Shown here piece by piece: positions 18,714-26,652 of a stretch of 64,000 nt of DNA; position 1 is the stretch's first letter; each line of letters starts with the position of its first letter. Location: NCBI GenBank assembly GCA_046290495.1, contig JBKAGT010000005.1, forward strand, positions 496,001-560,000, written 5' to 3'. The position numbers and the translations under genes were made by a program. Source of the stretch: PGYR01 sp046290495. Lineage in GTDB: Bacteria; Bacteroidota; Ignavibacteria; Kapaibacteriales; UBA2268. The notes below the pieces were generated by a model. It was not told where the DNA came from. It worked only from the letters and a program-made list of their open reading frames with translations, and did not search any database.

Positions 18714-18750
18714 TATTCAAATTAAATTTTGAACACTATTTATTACAAGT

Positions 18751-19785
18751 ATGAAAATCACATTCTCATTTTTAATTTTATTATTCATCATTAGTGCCTG
18801 TACTAATGAGTCAGAAATTGTTAACAATAGCAAATTAGAAATTACAACTATATCTGATGCTGATTCTTTTGTCTATGATACAGTAACCGTATTTGGTACT
18901 GGCTTCACTAATGATAACTTAGAGTTAAATACCTCGGAACAATTAGAATATGAGTTAATAAGAAATACAAGTACAGAATTAGTTTTTGTGCCATTAAGCA
19001 GTACAGAACCAATAGAATTATCTATTATTACAAATGGTGAAGAATCAAATTCGATATCGTTTAATGTTGCCAGAACTCCCAGTTACGATACATCTTTCGT
19101 TGAATCTGGTAATTTTATAATGGGTAGTATAACTGGTTTCTCTGATGAGTCTCCGGTGCATGAGGTAACACTTACTAAGGATTTGTATGTTTTCAGTTAT
19201 GAAGTAACAAATTTACTTTGGCATCACGTGATGGACACAATAATCACTCCAATTGAATTAAGAGACTTTCCAAAGGATAGTATAAGTTGGAATAGTGCTA
19301 CCTTATTCGCAAACAAACTATCAGAGATTTATGGACTTGATCCTGTTTATACTATTGAGAATGATTTGGTTTTATTGAACTCAGAATCGAATGGATGGCG
19401 TTTACCCACTGAAGCAGAATGGGAATATATTTGTAAAGGTAGCTCGGAAGAAGACTTCTCTGGCACTGGTAATATAAATGACATGGGCTTTTATGACAGC
19501 AATTCTGGGCTTAATAAGCATAGAGTAGGTGAGAAGAATCCAAATAATAATGGGTTATATGACATTCATGGTAATCTATGGGAATGGTGCTGGGATTTCT
19601 ACTCAGAAGCCACATACACTTCTAACAGTCAAACAAACCCAACAGGACCTAACAATGGTGCAAGACATGTAATTAGAGGTGGTTCGTATCAAGATGGTTT
19701 TAATTACGCTAGATCTACTAATAGATCTATTAAAAAATTAGATTTAAACTCTATCGGATTGAGGCTAGTAAGAAATGCTAATTAG
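18751..19785 (+). CDS. SUMF1/FGE-sulfatase-domain lipoprotein with N-terminal Ig-like region
   Basis: A 344-aa predicted lipoprotein with IISAC at residues 13-17 and lipid Cys17. Residues about 28-110 look like an IPT/TIG-type Ig-like module. They are followed by a formylglycine-generating-enzyme fold (about 115-342) with the usual landmarks: GNFIMGS, SPVHEV, WRLPTEAEWEY, GLYDIHGNLWEWCWD and RGGSYQDG. The two catalytic cysteines that follow RGGS in true FGEs are missing here, so sulfatase activation is unlikely. Members of this fold also serve as binding or non-canonical enzymes. It overlaps the next lipoprotein gene by 11 bases, so the two probably act together at the envelope. Confidence 0.85.
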   Translation: MKITFSFLILLFIISACTNESEIVNNSKLEITTISDADSFVYDTVTVFGTGFTNDNLELNTSEQLEYELIRNTSTELVFVPLSSTEPIELSIITNGEESNSISFNVARTPSYDTSFVESGNFIMGSITGFSDESPVHEVTLTKDLYVFSYEVTNLLWHHVMDTIITPIELRDFPKDSISWNSATLFANKLSEIYGLDPVYTIENDLVLLNSESNGWRLPTEAEWEYICKGSSEEDFSGTGNINDMGFYDSNSGLNKHRVGEKNPNNNGLYDIHGNLWEWCWDFYSEATYTSNSQTNPTGPNNGARHVIRGGSYQDGFNYARSTNRSIKKLDLNSIGLRLVRNAN

Positions 19786-20992
19786 AATTTTAATAACAAT
19801 AGTTCTAATATCTTTACTTTCATGTTCTAATTCTGAGTATGGTAAAGAATATGGAAATCTATTAGGCGGAAAAGGCAGAAGTAATTCTTATGAGTTTGTT
19901 GAAGGATTCCAATATCAAATGTTTTCAGAAATTCTGTTAGATTCGAATAGCAGTGCCACTTGTCCCCCACTCATTCTCAGTAACAACAAAACTATATTAG
20001 CAAGTGATAATAACAAAATCATATCTCTATATGGTAATGAGAAAGATTGGGTGTTTGAATTAGATTCAAGTGGAATTATCAACGCTGGCCTAGTATCAGA
20101 TACTAATAATAATATTTACGCAATCAGCAATGATGGTCAATTTATATCTTTGGATCATTCTGGTAATTTGAGGTTCAAAAAACAACTTTTAAAGCTCAAA
20201 AAATTGGAATTTTTCAATAAACCACTTTATATAGATGGAAGTATTGTAATCAGCTCATCAAATGGTGATGTTGTCAGTGTAGATACTAATGGCAATGTAA
20301 ATTTCAATTTATCAATGGGAACTGATATAATAAGTGAAGTATCTGCTTCGAGCAATGAAGACATATTAATTACATTAACAAATGGTAGTTTTGGTAAAAC
20401 AGACACATTACTTTGTTTGAACAGCAATGGTGAAGAAAAATGGAGATTTAGCTCCAATGAATTTAGATTTTTGAAGGGCGCTATAACAAATGGGGAAAAA
20501 ATAGCGATTGGTGGTACTAAACAAGTTGGTGATAACAAGTTGTCGAAGATATTTTATTTAGACAACAAGGGCTCATTGTTATGGGAAAAAGAGCTTTCTA
20601 GTCTCCCCCGATATTTAAGTATGTCCAATGATGGTGAGGTATTTGTGATTACTTTCGACTCTGGGTTTAGAAAGATTTTAAGTGGGGTATTTTCTTTCAG
20701 TTCTAAAGGTGAATTAAACTGGAACATATATTACGATTATAGCATTCCTACACCAGCATTAATTTCTGAAAATGAGATTGCATTCCTAGCATCTAATAGA
20801 GAAACTTATGGGCTGTTCTTTTTGAACAGAGAAGACGGTGTATTAATTCATACTCTTGATATCGGTGTAGCAGCTCCTTTAAACTTTATTCCAGCTATAA
20901 CTGAAGAGGGAACGATACTTTTTTCAGGCAAAAAATCATTGAGATTGATAAGAGTTGATGAAACAGCTATAAATAAAATATTACCTTATTAG
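19775..20992 (+). CDS. PQQ-like beta-propeller lipoprotein
   Basis: A 405-aa predicted lipoprotein with SLLSC ending at Cys17. The rest consists of repeats of about 40-45 residues of the PQQ/quinoprotein propeller type, with recurring SxGxxxW-like ends such as LDSSGI, LDHSGNLRF, LNSNGEEKWRF, LDNKGSLLWEKEL and FSSKGELNWNI. No PQQ or metal-binding residues are evident, so it is probably a structural or binding propeller. It overlaps the SUMF1-like gene by 11 bases and ends 1 base before the carbonic anhydrase gene. No further function can be assigned. Confidence 0.75.
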   Translation: MLIRILITIVLISLLSCSNSEYGKEYGNLLGGKGRSNSYEFVEGFQYQMFSEILLDSNSSATCPPLILSNNKTILASDNNKIISLYGNEKDWVFELDSSGIINAGLVSDTNNNIYAISNDGQFISLDHSGNLRFKKQLLKLKKLEFFNKPLYIDGSIVISSSNGDVVSVDTNGNVNFNLSMGTDIISEVSASSNEDILITLTNGSFGKTDTLLCLNSNGEEKWRFSSNEFRFLKGAITNGEKIAIGGTKQVGDNKLSKIFYLDNKGSLLWEKELSSLPRYLSMSNDGEVFVITFDSGFRKILSGVFSFSSKGELNWNIYYDYSIPTPALISENEIAFLASNRETYGLFFLNREDGVLIHTLDIGVAAPLNFIPAITEEGTILFSGKKSLRLIRVDETAINKILPY

Positions 20993-20993
20993 T

Positions 20994-21539
20994 ATGAAAT
21001 TAGAAACTGGAAATAATGCAAGTATTATAACCTATAAAGGTATCACTCCAAAGATACCTGAAAGTGCTTTTCTTTGTGAGGGTGTAAGAATAATAGGTGA
21101 TGTGGAGTTAGGTGAAAATAGTTCCGTGTGGTACAATAGCGTAATCCGTGGAGATGTACACTACATAAGAATTGGTGAAGGAACAAATATACAAGACCTG
21201 AGTATGTTACATGTCACTAATAATAAATATGCCTTGAATATTGGTGATTATGTAACAATAGGCCATTCTGTAACTTTACATGGATGTACAATAAAAGATA
21301 GAAGTTTAATTGGTATTGGTGCTACAGTATTAGACAATGCTGTTGTTAGTTCTAATTCACTAGTTGGAGCTGGTGCATTGGTAAAAGAAGGCCAAGAAGT
21401 ACCAGAAGGAGTATTGGTAGCAGGAGTACCTGCTAAAATAATCAGAGATTTAACCGATGAAGAAATAAAATGGGTTAATTCAAATGCTGATAATTATGTT
21501 AAGTATACCAAAGAGTATAGAGAACAATTAAAAAATTAA
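20994..21539 (+). CDS. Gamma-class carbonic anhydrase-like protein (YrdA/CaiE family)
   Basis: A 181-aa left-handed beta-helix protein with hexapeptide repeats. The three zinc-ligand histidines of gamma-carbonic anhydrases are present: His73 in MLHVT, and His91 and His96 in IGHSVTLHG. The conserved start GDVELGENSSVWYNSVIRGD is also there as a block from about residue 36. Family members hydrate CO2 or are inactive homologues in the cytosol. It starts 1 base after the propeller gene. Confidence 0.88.
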   Translation: MKLETGNNASIITYKGITPKIPESAFLCEGVRIIGDVELGENSSVWYNSVIRGDVHYIRIGEGTNIQDLSMLHVTNNKYALNIGDYVTIGHSVTLHGCTIKDRSLIGIGATVLDNAVVSSNSLVGAGALVKEGQEVPEGVLVAGVPAKIIRDLTDEEIKWVNSNADNYVKYTKEYREQLKN

Positions 21540-21555
21540 TTTTTAAAGGAATTTT

Positions 21556-22431
21556 ATGATTTTAAGTATGACTGGCTTCAGCAAAGCTGAAGTCAATAAA
21601 AATGGTTTGAAAGTAACCGTAGAAATTCGTTCAGTCAATGGACGTGGATTAGATTTAAATATCCGCTCACCTAAGAGTTTGACTGAAAAAGAATTTGATA
21701 TAAGAGACAAAGTTAAAAAGTCTATAAGCAGAGGCAGTATAAAGATAAATATTAACTCTGAATCTGATTCTACAAACAAAGAATATAATATCAACAATGA
21801 GTTAGCAAAAGGTGTTAAATCAGAATTAGACGCAATGAGAAAAGAGCTGAAGATTAAAGAAACAGTTAAGATAAACCATGTATTAGAGTTTTCAAATTAC
21901 TTCTTACAAAAGGAAGCTGAAGTAGATCCAAAGTTAGAATGGCAGCTTTGTACAGATGCACTTAGTAGAGCGCTTAAATCATTGGTTGACATGAGGAAAA
22001 AGGAAGGCTCTAATATTGTTAGAGATATTAAGAAAAGAGCTAAGCATATCCATGATTTAATAAAAGCTATTGAAGATGATGAGATGGACAGAATACCTAG
22101 AGAGCGTGAAAAAATTAGACAAAGAGTAGCTCAGGTTTTTGATAATGATGAGATAGATGAATCTCGTTTGCAAATGGAAATGGTATTGCTTGCTGATAAA
22201 TTAGATATTAGTGAAGAGTGTGTTAGAATGCATTCGCATATAAAACTATTCTTTGAAACATTGAAAGAGAGAAAATCTAACGGTAGAAAGCTAAATTTCA
22301 TATTGCAAGAAATGCTAAGGGAAACAAATACGATTGGCTCAAAATGCAATGACTCCACAATAGCACACAAAGTTGTGACAATAAAAGAAGAGTTAGAAAG
22401 AATAAGAGAACAAGTACAGAATGTTGAGTAG
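21556..22431 (+). CDS. YicC family endoribonuclease
   Basis: A 291-aa protein of the YicC/YloC family, recently recognised as stress-linked endoribonucleases. The N-terminus SMTGFSKAE and VEIRSVNGRGLDLNIR fit the family. The C-terminal DUF1732 block holds DKLDISEECVRMHSHIKLF and LNFILQEMLRETNTIGSKCND, followed by the final VVTIKEELERIREQVQNVE helix. An AAAGGA stretch 8-13 bases before the ATG is a good ribosome-binding site. A strong hairpin terminator follows 17 bases after the stop. Confidence 0.92.
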   Translation: MILSMTGFSKAEVNKNGLKVTVEIRSVNGRGLDLNIRSPKSLTEKEFDIRDKVKKSISRGSIKININSESDSTNKEYNINNELAKGVKSELDAMRKELKIKETVKINHVLEFSNYFLQKEAEVDPKLEWQLCTDALSRALKSLVDMRKKEGSNIVRDIKKRAKHIHDLIKAIEDDEMDRIPREREKIRQRVAQVFDNDEIDESRLQMEMVLLADKLDISEECVRMHSHIKLFFETLKERKSNGRKLNFILQEMLRETNTIGSKCNDSTIAHKVVTIKEELERIREQVQNVE

Positions 22432-22441
22432 AATGAAATAC

Positions 22442-22470
22442 AAAAAAAGCTCCCAATGGGAGCTTTTTTT
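22442..22470. terminator. Bidirectional rho-independent terminator between yicC and gdhA
   Basis: The hairpin GCTCCC-AAT-GGGAGC (22449-22463) is flanked by seven A on the left and seven T on the right, so it can stop transcription from both converging genes. Confidence 0.9.
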
Positions 22471-22497
22471 AGTTCTAGTCTATTTAGAGTGGGTTTA

Positions 22498-23784
22498 CTA
22501 CACCCAACCACGCATCTTACACGCTTCTACTACTCTTTGAATTGCGATAACATAAGCTGCATCTCTCATTGGTAATCCTTTACCATGTGCAACATGTGCA
22601 ACTGCTTTGTAAGCATCTGTCATAGTTTTATCTAACTTTTCAATTACTTCTTCCTTTGGCCAATAATAGTTAGTATTGTTTTGAACTTGTTCGAAATATG
22701 AACAAGTAACACCGCCAGCATTAGCTAAGAAATCAGGGATACATAATATGCCTCTTTCATTGATAACCTTATCCGCTTCTGGAGTAGTTGGTCCATTAGC
22801 ACCTTCTGCTATTACTTTTACCCTGTCGCTTACTCTATTAACTGTATCTTTGTTTATTTGATTTTCAAGTGCTGCAGGTATTAATATATCCACATCTTGT
22901 TCTATCCATGCATCACCATCTAATACTTCATAACCATTTTGCTTTGCTTTTTCTACATCAATTTCACCAAACTTATTGGTGATAGTTTGCAAATCGTGAT
23001 ATCCTATACCATTCTCTTTTTTGAAAGTATAAGCTTTTTGTTCCACGTGGTTCCAACAAGAAACAGAAATTACAGTACCACCCATTTCAGTGTACAATTC
23101 AATAGCATGCTTAGCTACATTTCCAAATCCTTGTACAGAAGCGTGAGTTTTGTCTATATCAAGGCCAAGTTGGTCCAAAGCTTCTCTTAAAGTATAAACA
23201 ACGCCATATCCAGTAGCTTCAGTTCTACCAAGTGAGCCACCCATACCAACTGGTTTTCCAGTTATAAATCCAGGATATTTTTTCCCAGTGATTTTTTCGT
23301 ATTCATCTAACATCCAAATCATGTGCTGACCTGTAGTAAGTACATCAGGTGCAGGAACATCCTGAATTGGACCTACCATCCTTGCCATTTGTCTCACCCA
23401 TCCGCGACAAATTTGTTCTTGTTCATTCGATGATAAATTCTGAGGATCACAAACAACACCACCTTTTCCACCACCTAATGGTATATCTACTACTGCTGTT
23501 TTCCAAGTCATCCACATTGCTAAGGCTCTAACAGTATCAACAGTTTCTTGAGGATGGAATCTAATTCCACCTTTACAAGCACCTCTTGCATCGTTGTGTT
23601 GTACACGGAATCCTCTAAAAACTTTATAAGAACCATCATCCATTCTAATTGGAATGTTGAAGTGAAATTCTCTTTCAGTATTATTTAATAAATCTATAGT
23701 TGCTTGATCTAAACCTAATTTTTCAGCGATATTGCTGAATTGTTCTTGCGCCATTTTATAAGCGTTGAATGAACCATGAGCCAT
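22498..23784 (-). CDS. gdhA: Glu/Leu/Phe/Val dehydrogenase (glutamate dehydrogenase)
   Basis: NAD(P)-dependent oxidative deaminase joining 2-oxoglutarate and ammonia with glutamate. The 428-aa protein has the family blocks RVQHNDARGACKGGIRFHP (from about residue 59), PLGGGKGGVVCDP with the substrate lysine near 107, PAPDVLT and GRTEATGYGV, followed by a Rossmann region SVQGFGNVAKHAIELY, and later EGANGPTTPEAD. Length and blocks fit hexameric small-subunit GDH. Cofactor choice (NAD or NADP) is not settled by inspection. Expressed from its own divergent upstream region and closed by the shared terminator. Confidence 0.93.
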   Translation of the reverse strand: MAHGSFNAYKMAQEQFSNIAEKLGLDQATIDLLNNTEREFHFNIPIRMDDGSYKVFRGFRVQHNDARGACKGGIRFHPQETVDTVRALAMWMTWKTAVVDIPLGGGKGGVVCDPQNLSSNEQEQICRGWVRQMARMVGPIQDVPAPDVLTTGQHMIWMLDEYEKITGKKYPGFITGKPVGMGGSLGRTEATGYGVVYTLREALDQLGLDIDKTHASVQGFGNVAKHAIELYTEMGGTVISVSCWNHVEQKAYTFKKENGIGYHDLQTITNKFGEIDVEKAKQNGYEVLDGDAWIEQDVDILIPAALENQINKDTVNRVSDRVKVIAEGANGPTTPEADKVINERGILCIPDFLANAGGVTCSYFEQVQNNTNYYWPKEEVIEKLDKTMTDAYKAVAHVAHGKGLPMRDAAYVIAIQRVVEACKMRGWV

Positions 23785-23898
23785 AAATACCTCAGAATTA
23801 ATAATCTATATTTATTGAAACAAATTATTTGTTACATTGTTGTTTCAATTATACCAAATTTACAAAATGAATTAGATATTACATATCTTTTGGAGTAT

Positions 23899-24675
23899 TT
23901 GAGACTAATAATATTACATATCATCATTTTTCTATTGACTAGTTCATTATTTGCTGATGAAAATACTGACTACTTAGAAACCAAAAAGTACTCTCTTGGT
24001 ATTTTTGGTGCTACTACATTTAATTCTCATAAAACAGATTTTAAGCAATTAGTAGGTATTCCTAATTGTTGTAATGGTTTTAAATCAGGAAACGCTTTAG
24101 GTTTAAATTTAGGTGTAGTTTATCAATATCCCATATCCGAAATACTTGAATTGGATGTAAGAGGTGTATTGCTTAATCTGAGTGGAGATTTGATTTCAAC
24201 TCAGGAGTTAGAAATTGATGATAGCCAACCTGCTGTTACTGAACATCTTATTTCTACGAATATTACTAGTGTAGGATTAGATTTAGGTTTAAACTATTAT
24301 TTTGTAGAGCGAGTTCATATCAAGTCTTCTTTTAGTTATTCTTATTTATATTCTGGAACTTATGAACAAGAAGAAAGATTATTACAACCTCAAAACTATG
24401 GTACATTTGAAAATGGTCTAAGAGTTCGAAATGAAAGGGATGGGGACATACCAGAACTAAATAATTCTTTTTTTTCTGCAAACATCGGAATTGGATATAG
24501 CCTTGAGTTAAATAACAAAGGTAGTTATTTGCTCATACCAGAATTTGGGATTCGGTTTGGATTAGCTAATATTAATTCGCAAAGTTGGATGGTAAATCAA
24601 ATAACATTTGGTGTTTCTTTATTGTTTAACAAATCAACGAAAGGTTTCAGCAACCCCATTACCCCATACGATTAA
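23899..24675 (+). CDS. Predicted outer-membrane beta-barrel protein
   Basis: The frame is open from 23776, but the part before 23890 is not signal-like and overlaps gdhA. A TTG at 23899 gives an excellent signal peptide (Arg2, hydrophobic core, cleavage after SSLFA), so I chose it, for 258 aa. The mature protein has alternating amphipathic strands and aromatic strand ends (LGLNLGVVYQYP, SVGLDLGLNYYF, FFSANIGIGYSLEL, WMVNQITFGVSLLF), typical of an 8- to 10-stranded barrel with an aromatic C-terminal strand. A CC pair (PNCCNG) lies in an early loop. No specific family is recognised. Its end overlaps the convergent lptB gene by 4 bases. Confidence 0.7.
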   Translation: MRLIILHIIIFLLTSSLFADENTDYLETKKYSLGIFGATTFNSHKTDFKQLVGIPNCCNGFKSGNALGLNLGVVYQYPISEILELDVRGVLLNLSGDLISTQELEIDDSQPAVTEHLISTNITSVGLDLGLNYYFVERVHIKSSFSYSYLYSGTYEQEERLLQPQNYGTFENGLRVRNERDGDIPELNNSFFSANIGIGYSLELNNKGSYLLIPEFGIRFGLANINSQSWMVNQITFGVSLLFNKSTKGFSNPITPYD

Positions 24676-25442
24676 AGAGACTTTGGTTTATATCTCTCTA
24701 GTTTGAAACTTTCTCCCAAATATCGTTTTTTAACTTCAGGATTTGCAGCTACTTCCTCTGCCCTACCACTAGTGAACAAATTACCATCAATCAAAATATA
24801 TGCTCTATCTGTGATCGAAAGAGTTTCATGAACGTTATGGTCTGTTATTAAAATTCCAATACCTTTATTTTTAAGTGCAAATATGATATCCATAATATCT
24901 TCTACAGCTATAGGGTCAATACCTGCGAATGGTTCATCTAACAAAATGAACTTGGGGTCCGAAGCAAGTGTACGGGCTATTTCACACCTTCTTCTCTCTC
25001 CTCCAGAAAGCATGTACCCCTTACTTTTCCGTATATGAGTAATTTTGAAATCTTCTAACAGCTCTTCTAATTTTTCATTTATTTTTTTTCTGTTTAATCC
25101 CTTTTGCAATTGCAGTATAGCTTTTATATTATTTTCAACAGACAATTTTCTAAAAACAGATGGTTCTTGGGGTAAATAACTAATTCCCATTCTAGCTCTT
25201 TGGTACATAGCTTTTCTTGTTATTTTTTTATCATCTATCCTAACTATACCTTTATTAGGTCTTACCATTCCAACTATCATGTAAAAAGTAGTTGTTTTCC
25301 CAGCACCATTAGGCCCCAACAAGCCTACTATTTCGCCTTGTTTAACTTCAACATCTATCCCTTTTACAACTTTCCTTTTTCCGTATATTTTTTCAAGTCG
25401 TGTTGCTGAGAGTATTGATTTTTCTATATTTATTTCTGCCAC
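24672..25442 (-). CDS. lptB: LPS export ABC transporter ATP-binding protein
   Basis: ATPase of the LptB2FGC machine that lifts LPS from the inner membrane to the Lpt bridge. The 256-aa protein has Walker A GPNGAGKTT at residues 43-51, Q-loop region LPQEPSVFRKLSV, signature LSGGERRRCEIAR near 147, Walker B FILLDEPFAGIDP near 170 and the switch histidine in ITDHNVHE. These are characteristic LptB variants of the ABC motifs. The start is GTG, overlapping the htrA stop as TAGTG. The other lpt genes are not in the window. Confidence 0.93.
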   Translation of the reverse strand: MAEINIEKSILSATRLEKIYGKRKVVKGIDVEVKQGEIVGLLGPNGAGKTTTFYMIVGMVRPNKGIVRIDDKKITRKAMYQRARMGISYLPQEPSVFRKLSVENNIKAILQLQKGLNRKKINEKLEELLEDFKITHIRKSKGYMLSGGERRRCEIARTLASDPKFILLDEPFAGIDPIAVEDIMDIIFALKNKGIGILITDHNVHETLSITDRAYILIDGNLFTSGRAEEVAANPEVKKRYLGESFKLERYKPKSL

Positions 25443-26590
25443 TATCTTCTGTATTTTTTTGGTTCTTCTAGATGCAATTTAACAGTTTTTTCCTCATCTC
25501 CTCTAAGTATTTCAAATTCTAATACATCACCCACCATAGAATCAAATACCTCCATATAATAATCCTCCTCTCTTAATATTGCCCTATCATTAATTTTCAA
25601 GATTACGTCACCTGGTTCCAATCCGGAAAGTGATGCAAGTCCTCTATTCATAGTTGAATAAATAACAACACCTCTTACATCTGGAATACCCAGATAATTG
25701 ATTATTCTTTCATTGATTTCTCGTATATCTATACCTATATCAATATTTCTATTAATTTCTTTATAGTCTTTAAGTAAGGTTACTATTCTTGTTATCCTAT
25801 TAGAAGGGATAGAAAAACCTATACCAATACTACCCGAACCAGATCTAGATTGTGAGGTAGAGTAAATCATTGTATTCATTCCTATCAAGTCCCCATCACT
25901 ATTAACTAATGGGCCACCTGAATTCCCTGAGCTTATTGCTGCATCTGTCTGAATCATATCCTTATAAACGGTTTGAGTGTTCTCATATTCGTGAAAAAGA
26001 TTAAGCCCCTTGTTAGAAATAACTCCAACAGTGACTGTAGGTTTAGCGTTGATATCGAATAGCCCAAATGGGTTTCCTAATGCAATTGACCACTCACCTA
26101 TTACTATTTCATCAGAATTAGCAAATTTTAAATATGGGAATTCTTCATCTGAATTAATTTTAAGTAAGGCGATATCAGTTGCAGGATCTGTTCCGATTAT
26201 TTCTGCATCATATCTTTTGCCACCAGACATTGTAACTACTATTTCTTCTGCATTCCCCGCTACATGATTATTTGTAACAATATATCCATCTGAAGAAATT
26301 AAAAAACCAGTCCCTAATCCTTTCACTTCATACTCACGAACTCTATTCCTTCTAAGTCCAAAAAATCTCTCAAACAAAGAACCACCATAAGGATTTCGAT
26401 AAACTACTTTTCTTACTTCAGTAACATTAATTCCTACAACAGCAGGACTAGCTTTTTCTATGGCTTTTGTTATTGCGTTTTTTCTAGATTCCAAAATAGA
26501 ATTTTGGCTATATTCCTGAGAGTAAGATAATGCTGATGAAAATAAAACCAGTAATAAAATTACAATATTGATGTGTATTTTTTTTCTCAT
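25442..26590 (-). CDS. HtrA/DegP-type periplasmic serine protease
   Basis: Periplasmic quality-control protease. The 382-aa protein has a signal peptide (about residues 1-25, ending SYSQ) and a trypsin-like domain with catalytic His109 (TNNHVAG), Asp139 (DPATDIALL) and Ser224 (SGNSGGP). A single PDZ domain follows at about 290-375 (LEPGDVILKINDRAI). One PDZ makes it DegS-like in architecture, but there is no clear N-terminal anchor apart from the signal peptide. It is coupled to lptB, so LPS export and envelope proteolysis share a transcript. The divergent gene is priA, 62 bases away. Confidence 0.93.
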   Translation of the reverse strand: MRKKIHINIVILLLVLFSSALSYSQEYSQNSILESRKNAITKAIEKASPAVVGINVTEVRKVVYRNPYGGSLFERFFGLRRNRVREYEVKGLGTGFLISSDGYIVTNNHVAGNAEEIVVTMSGGKRYDAEIIGTDPATDIALLKINSDEEFPYLKFANSDEIVIGEWSIALGNPFGLFDINAKPTVTVGVISNKGLNLFHEYENTQTVYKDMIQTDAAISSGNSGGPLVNSDGDLIGMNTMIYSTSQSRSGSGSIGIGFSIPSNRITRIVTLLKDYKEINRNIDIGIDIREINERIINYLGIPDVRGVVIYSTMNRGLASLSGLEPGDVILKINDRAILREEDYYMEVFDSMVGDVLEFEILRGDEEKTVKLHLEEPKKYRR

Positions 26591-26617
26591 AATTCTGTTT
26601 ATGTTTTCTTTTAATAC

Positions 26618-26625
26618 TAAATTTG
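26618..26625 (+). promoter_or_regulatory. Candidate -7 element (TAAATTTG) upstream of priA
   Basis: Exact TAnnTTTG match 27 bases before the priA ATG, in the 62-base divergent spacer. No clear -33 TTTG is seen at the standard distance. Confidence 0.33.
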
Positions 26626-26652
26626 ATTAATAAATAATTACAAATTTCAACT

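Noticed and set aside
23776..23898. Longer N-terminus of the barrel protein from 23776
   Set aside because: It overlaps the gdhA start and adds a non-signal hydrophobic stretch. The TTG at 23899 gives a standard signal peptide.
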